Source: Lachnospiraceae bacterium UBA3802 (lineage in GTDB: Bacteria; Bacillota; Clostridia; Lachnospirales; Lachnospiraceae). Taken from it: a stretch of 18,950 nucleotides of DNA. The position numbers and the translations under genes are program-made. The notes under the pieces were generated by a model. It worked only from the letters and a program-made list of their open reading frames with translations. It did not search any database and was not told the DNA's origin. Positions 16,611-18,950 of this stretch are shown here, piece after piece; the stretch's first letter is position 1; each line of letters starts with the position of its first letter. The stretch is taken from NCBI GenBank assembly GCA_002369155.1, contig DFEM01000143.1:1-18950 (forward strand). Direction: 5' to 3'.

Positions 16611-18356
16611 ATGGCTTTGCTTGATTTTATAGGAAAAGAAATGATTACGAAGGGTTATGATTACTTTTTTCTGAAAGACTGTGACCCTCATATGAGTGAA
16701 TATGTAAATGATTATTACAAATTCAGGAGCGTTGCGTCAGGTTTTACGGGCTCGAACGGTACTTTGGCAATCGGACGTGACAAGGCTTATCTTTTTACCG
16801 ACGGCAGATATTTCATTCAGGCTGAAAAGGAATTAAAAGGAACCGGAATAGAACTCATGAAACTTTCAACACCCGGATATCCGACAATAAAAGGATTTAT
16901 TGCAAATCTTTTGAAAGAAGGAAAGACTGTTGCATGCCCTTCGGATATTTTTTCTTACAAGGAATTTCTTGATTACGGCTTCAATGCTCTTGATGACGCA
17001 AACGAAGTCTTTTTGAATGCATACAAAGAATGGAAAAAAGAAGATTATCCGGCTCTTAATGCAGATCCTCAAATCCGTATTCTGGATGAATCCCAAACGG
17101 GAGAGAGTGCTGCTTCTAAAATCGAAAAAGTCAGAGAGATACTTGAAAAGAAAGATATTTTCTATTATTTCAGTGCTTCTTTGGATGACAATATGTGGCT
17201 TTTGAATTTAAGAGGAAACGCCATTAAATACAATCCTTTCTGTTTTTCTTTTGTGATGATTACCCAAAGGGGCGCAGATGCTTTTTTGTATTTGCCGTCA
17301 GATAAAATATCCATCGAAGAATCAAACAAAATAGAAAAATATTTACGCGAAAACAAGATTAATATTTTTTTGTATCAAAATTTCGAGAGATTCTTACAGA
17401 ATCTTCCCGCAAATAAAAAAGCATGTTTTGCTTTCGAAAAAATGCCTGTCAAATACGCAAAGATTCTCTGTGAAAAGAAATATGATCTTATAAATTATGA
17501 CTGCAATATATCCTTGATGAAAGCGATAAAGAACGAGACCGAAATCGAGAACATAAGAAAGGCATATAAAAAAGACAATAAAGCTGTATGCGACTTTATA
17601 AGATGGATTAATGAAAACGATGTCACGGGTATGAACGAATATGATCTCTCGACGAAACTTGATGAGATAAGATTGAGTAATCCCGAATGCCTCGATCTTT
17701 CATTTGATACAATTTCGGCTTCGGGTGCCAATGCGGCAATGATGCATTATGAAGCCAAAAAAGATAATTGTTCGAAGATTCTTAATGACAATTTGTATCT
17801 CTTTGATTCGGGCGGACAGTGGATCGGAGGAACAACTGATATTACAAGAACTGTAGCAATAGGTACACCGACTTATGAAATGAAGCATGATTATACAAAG
17901 GTTGCAAGAGGAATGCTTGCGCTTTTGAATGCTTCTTTTATCGAAGGATGTACGGGTATCAATCTTGATATTCTAGCCAGAGAACCGATGTGGGAGGAAG
18001 GCGAGGATTATAAATGCGGTACGGGACACGGAGTGGGATACATGCTTTCCGTTCACGAAGGTCCGCAGGCAATAAGATGGATGCAAAACCCCATGCGAAA
18101 AGATGCTGTTTTAAAAAGCGGCATGGTTGTTTCGGATGAGCCCGGAATATATAAAGAGGGCAAATACGGAATCAGAATCGAAAACATTTTGCTTGTCAGA
18201 GAGAAGTGCGAAACTCCGGATGGCAGGTTTTTGTGTTTTGAGTGTTTGACCTACGTTCCTTTGGACGAAAAACTCATTTTAAGGGAGGAGATGAACTCAA
18301 AAGAACTTAAATGGCTCGATGATTATCAGAACAAATGCAGGACAGAAAATCAGTAA
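16611..18356 (+). CDS. pepP: Xaa-Pro aminopeptidase (M24B family)
   Basis: Aminopeptidase P removes the N-terminal residue from peptides with proline in position two, in peptide catabolism. The 581-residue protein has the three-domain APP1-like layout: two creatinase-type N domains (about 1-145 and 150-305) and a pita-bread metallopeptidase domain (about 310-550). The five metal ligands are all present: D399 (FDSGGQW), D410 (TTDITRT), H473 (GTGHGVGY), E510 (DEPGIY) and E524 (GIRIEN). The catalytic histidines are H379 (MMHYEA) and H482 (SVHEGP). One conserved position is changed: the HGTGHG motif reads CGTGHG (C469). There is no signal peptide, so it is cytosolic. A GAGG-type ribosome binding site lies about 9 bases before the ATG. 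No clear terminator follows. Confidence 0.94.
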   Translation: MALLDFIGKEMITKGYDYFFLKDCDPHMSEYVNDYYKFRSVASGFTGSNGTLAIGRDKAYLFTDGRYFIQAEKELKGTGIELMKLSTPGYPTIKGFIANLLKEGKTVACPSDIFSYKEFLDYGFNALDDANEVFLNAYKEWKKEDYPALNADPQIRILDESQTGESAASKIEKVREILEKKDIFYYFSASLDDNMWLLNLRGNAIKYNPFCFSFVMITQRGADAFLYLPSDKISIEESNKIEKYLRENKINIFLYQNFERFLQNLPANKKACFAFEKMPVKYAKILCEKKYDLINYDCNISLMKAIKNETEIENIRKAYKKDNKAVCDFIRWINENDVTGMNEYDLSTKLDEIRLSNPECLDLSFDTISASGANAAMMHYEAKKDNCSKILNDNLYLFDSGGQWIGGTTDITRTVAIGTPTYEMKHDYTKVARGMLALLNASFIEGCTGINLDILAREPMWEEGEDYKCGTGHGVGYMLSVHEGPQAIRWMQNPMRKDAVLKSGMVVSDEPGIYKEGKYGIRIENILLVREKCETPDGRFLCFECLTYVPLDEKLILREEMNSKELKWLDDYQNKCRTENQ

Positions 18357-18434
18357 AAAATGAACATTTTATGTATTGATTTTGACTGCGTTTGAAAAGA
18401 TGTAAAAATTTTGTTAAAAAAATATCATATAAGA

Positions 18435-18452
18435 CAAAGTCTCTTGACTTTG
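18435..18452. promoter_or_regulatory. Palindrome covering the pckA -35 box, likely operator
   Basis: CAAAGTC-TCTT-GACTTTG is a perfect 7-bp inverted repeat with a 4-base centre. Its right arm and centre contain the -35 hexamer TTGACT, so a dimeric regulator bound here would block RNA polymerase. As RNA it would be a small hairpin after pepP, but AAGG follows it and not a T-run, so a terminator is less likely. Confidence 0.45.
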
Positions 18453-18472
18453 AAGGTATTTATTTTTATACT
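18444..18472 (+). promoter_or_regulatory. Sigma-A type promoter for pckA
   Basis: TTGACT (18444-18449) and TATACT (18467-18472) are separated by exactly 17 bases, close to consensus. The start point would be near 18479, giving a leader of about 70 bases that ends in AAAGGAG at 18533-18539, 8 bases before the ATG. Confidence 0.8.
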
Positions 18473-18489
18473 ATTTTACGGTGCGTAAT

Positions 18490-18516
18490 AATCCTGTTAT
18501 CCAAATAAACGGGATT
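18490..18516 (+). promoter_or_regulatory. Hairpin in the pckA mRNA leader
   Basis: AATCCTGTT (18490-18498) pairs with AACGGGATT (18508-18516), 9 pairs including one U-G wobble, with a 9-base loop. It starts about 11 bases after the predicted transcript start. No T-run follows, so it is not a terminator. A role in mRNA stability or as a protein-binding site is possible. Confidence 0.4.
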
Positions 18517-18547
18517 TACAAAATAAATTTTTAAAGGAGAAACATTT

Positions 18548-18950
18548 ATGGCAATCGATTTAAGCAAGTATGGTATTAATGCCAGCGAGATTATCCACAA
18601 TCCTTCATATGAGTTTTTATATGAAGAAGAGATGAAGCCCGAACTTACAGGTTTCGAAAAAGGAACAGAAACTGAACTTGGTACAGTTAATGTTATGACA
18701 GGTATTTATACCGGTCGTTCACCTAAAGACAAATACATCGTTATGGATGCAAATTCAAAAGACACAGTATGGTGGACAACAGAGGAATACAAGAACGACA
18801 ACCATCCCATGACAGAAGAGACATGGGCAGTTGTTAAGAAGCTCGCAAAGGATGAACTTAACGGAAAGAGACTTTTCGTTATGGATGCATTCTGCGGTGC
18901 CAACAAGGACACAAGAATGGCTGTTCGTTTCATCATGGAAGTAGCTTGGC
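18548..18950 (+). CDS. pckA: Phosphoenolpyruvate carboxykinase, ATP type (3' partial)
   Basis: PckA interconverts oxaloacetate plus ATP with PEP, CO2 and ADP. In anaerobic fermenters it often works in the carboxylating direction. Only the first 134 residues are in the window; the frame runs off the end. The start [10 protein letters not shown] follows AAAGGAG at 8 bases spacing. Diagnostic ATP-type motifs are [14 protein letters not shown] (oxaloacetate-binding arginine), [14 protein letters not shown] and [20 protein letters not shown] with VRFIMEVAW, closely following the E. coli protein. The P-loop and metal site lie beyond the window. The codon choice and ribosome binding site suggest strong expression. 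It neighbours citrate synthase two genes away; both use oxaloacetate. Confidence 0.96.
   Translation, partial: MAIDLSKYGINASEIIHNPSYEFLYEEEMKPELTGFEKGTETELGTVNVMTGIYTGRSPKDKYIVMDANSKDTVWWTTEEYKNDNHPMTEETWAVVKKLAKDELNGKRLFVMDAFCGANKDTRMAVRFIMEVAW

Noticed and set aside
1..18950. CRISPR arrays, tRNA or rRNA genes, insertion sequences, prophage modules
   Set aside because: No regularly spaced repeats, no tRNA-like or rRNA sequence, no transposase or integrase reading frame was seen. The only mobile-element-like signal is the AP2/HNH-like protein.

Overview
The window looks like a chromosomal segment of a low-GC, Gram-positive anaerobe of the Clostridia, most likely a Lachnospiraceae relative (Butyrivibrio, Pseudobutyrivibrio, Lachnospira or Eubacterium type). 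The grounds are AT-rich DNA, strong AGGAGG-type ribosome binding sites, a Gram-positive PolC replicase, MEP-pathway isoprenoid genes next to uppS-cdsA, and codon use dominated by A/T third positions. The genus is an inference; no marker in the window settles it.

Positions 1-9526 hold a tightly packed plus-strand cluster: uppS (its 5' end lies before the window), cdsA, dxr, the site-2 protease rseP/rasP, ispG and polC. This is the conserved Firmicute arrangement. It combines the MEP isoprenoid pathway (dxr, ispG), polyprenyl carrier synthesis (uppS), phospholipid precursor synthesis (cdsA), a membrane protease and the replicative polymerase. Gaps are 3-26 bases except for about 116 bases before ispG.

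Positions 9527-11243 hold a flotillin-type SPFH membrane scaffold with its own strong promoter, an ideal ribosome binding site and a clear terminator. Facing it on the minus strand (11244-12026) is a 260-residue protein with two AP2-like DNA-binding domains flanking an HNH-like core whose catalytic histidines appear to be missing. This is the least ordinary gene of the window.

Positions 12106-15062 form a plus-strand unit of threonine synthase (thrC) and a response regulator-diguanylate cyclase, starting at a good extended -10 promoter and ending at a perfect 14-bp bidirectional terminator. The cyclase seems to carry a second, degenerate GGDEF domain at its C-terminus.

Positions 15096-18950 are central carbon and peptide metabolism: a minus-strand citrate synthase, a divergent Xaa-Pro aminopeptidase (M24B) and the 5' part of ATP-type PEP carboxykinase (pckA). 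The citrate synthase and pckA genes both have well-formed sigma-A promoters with palindromes at or near them, which suggests regulated expression of both carboxylic acid enzymes.

No tRNA, rRNA, CRISPR array, insertion sequence or prophage was seen. No gene-free stretch exceeds 300 bases. Most of the window is conserved core genome. The points worth a second look are the AP2/HNH-like protein, the double-GGDEF regulator and the palindromic control regions.
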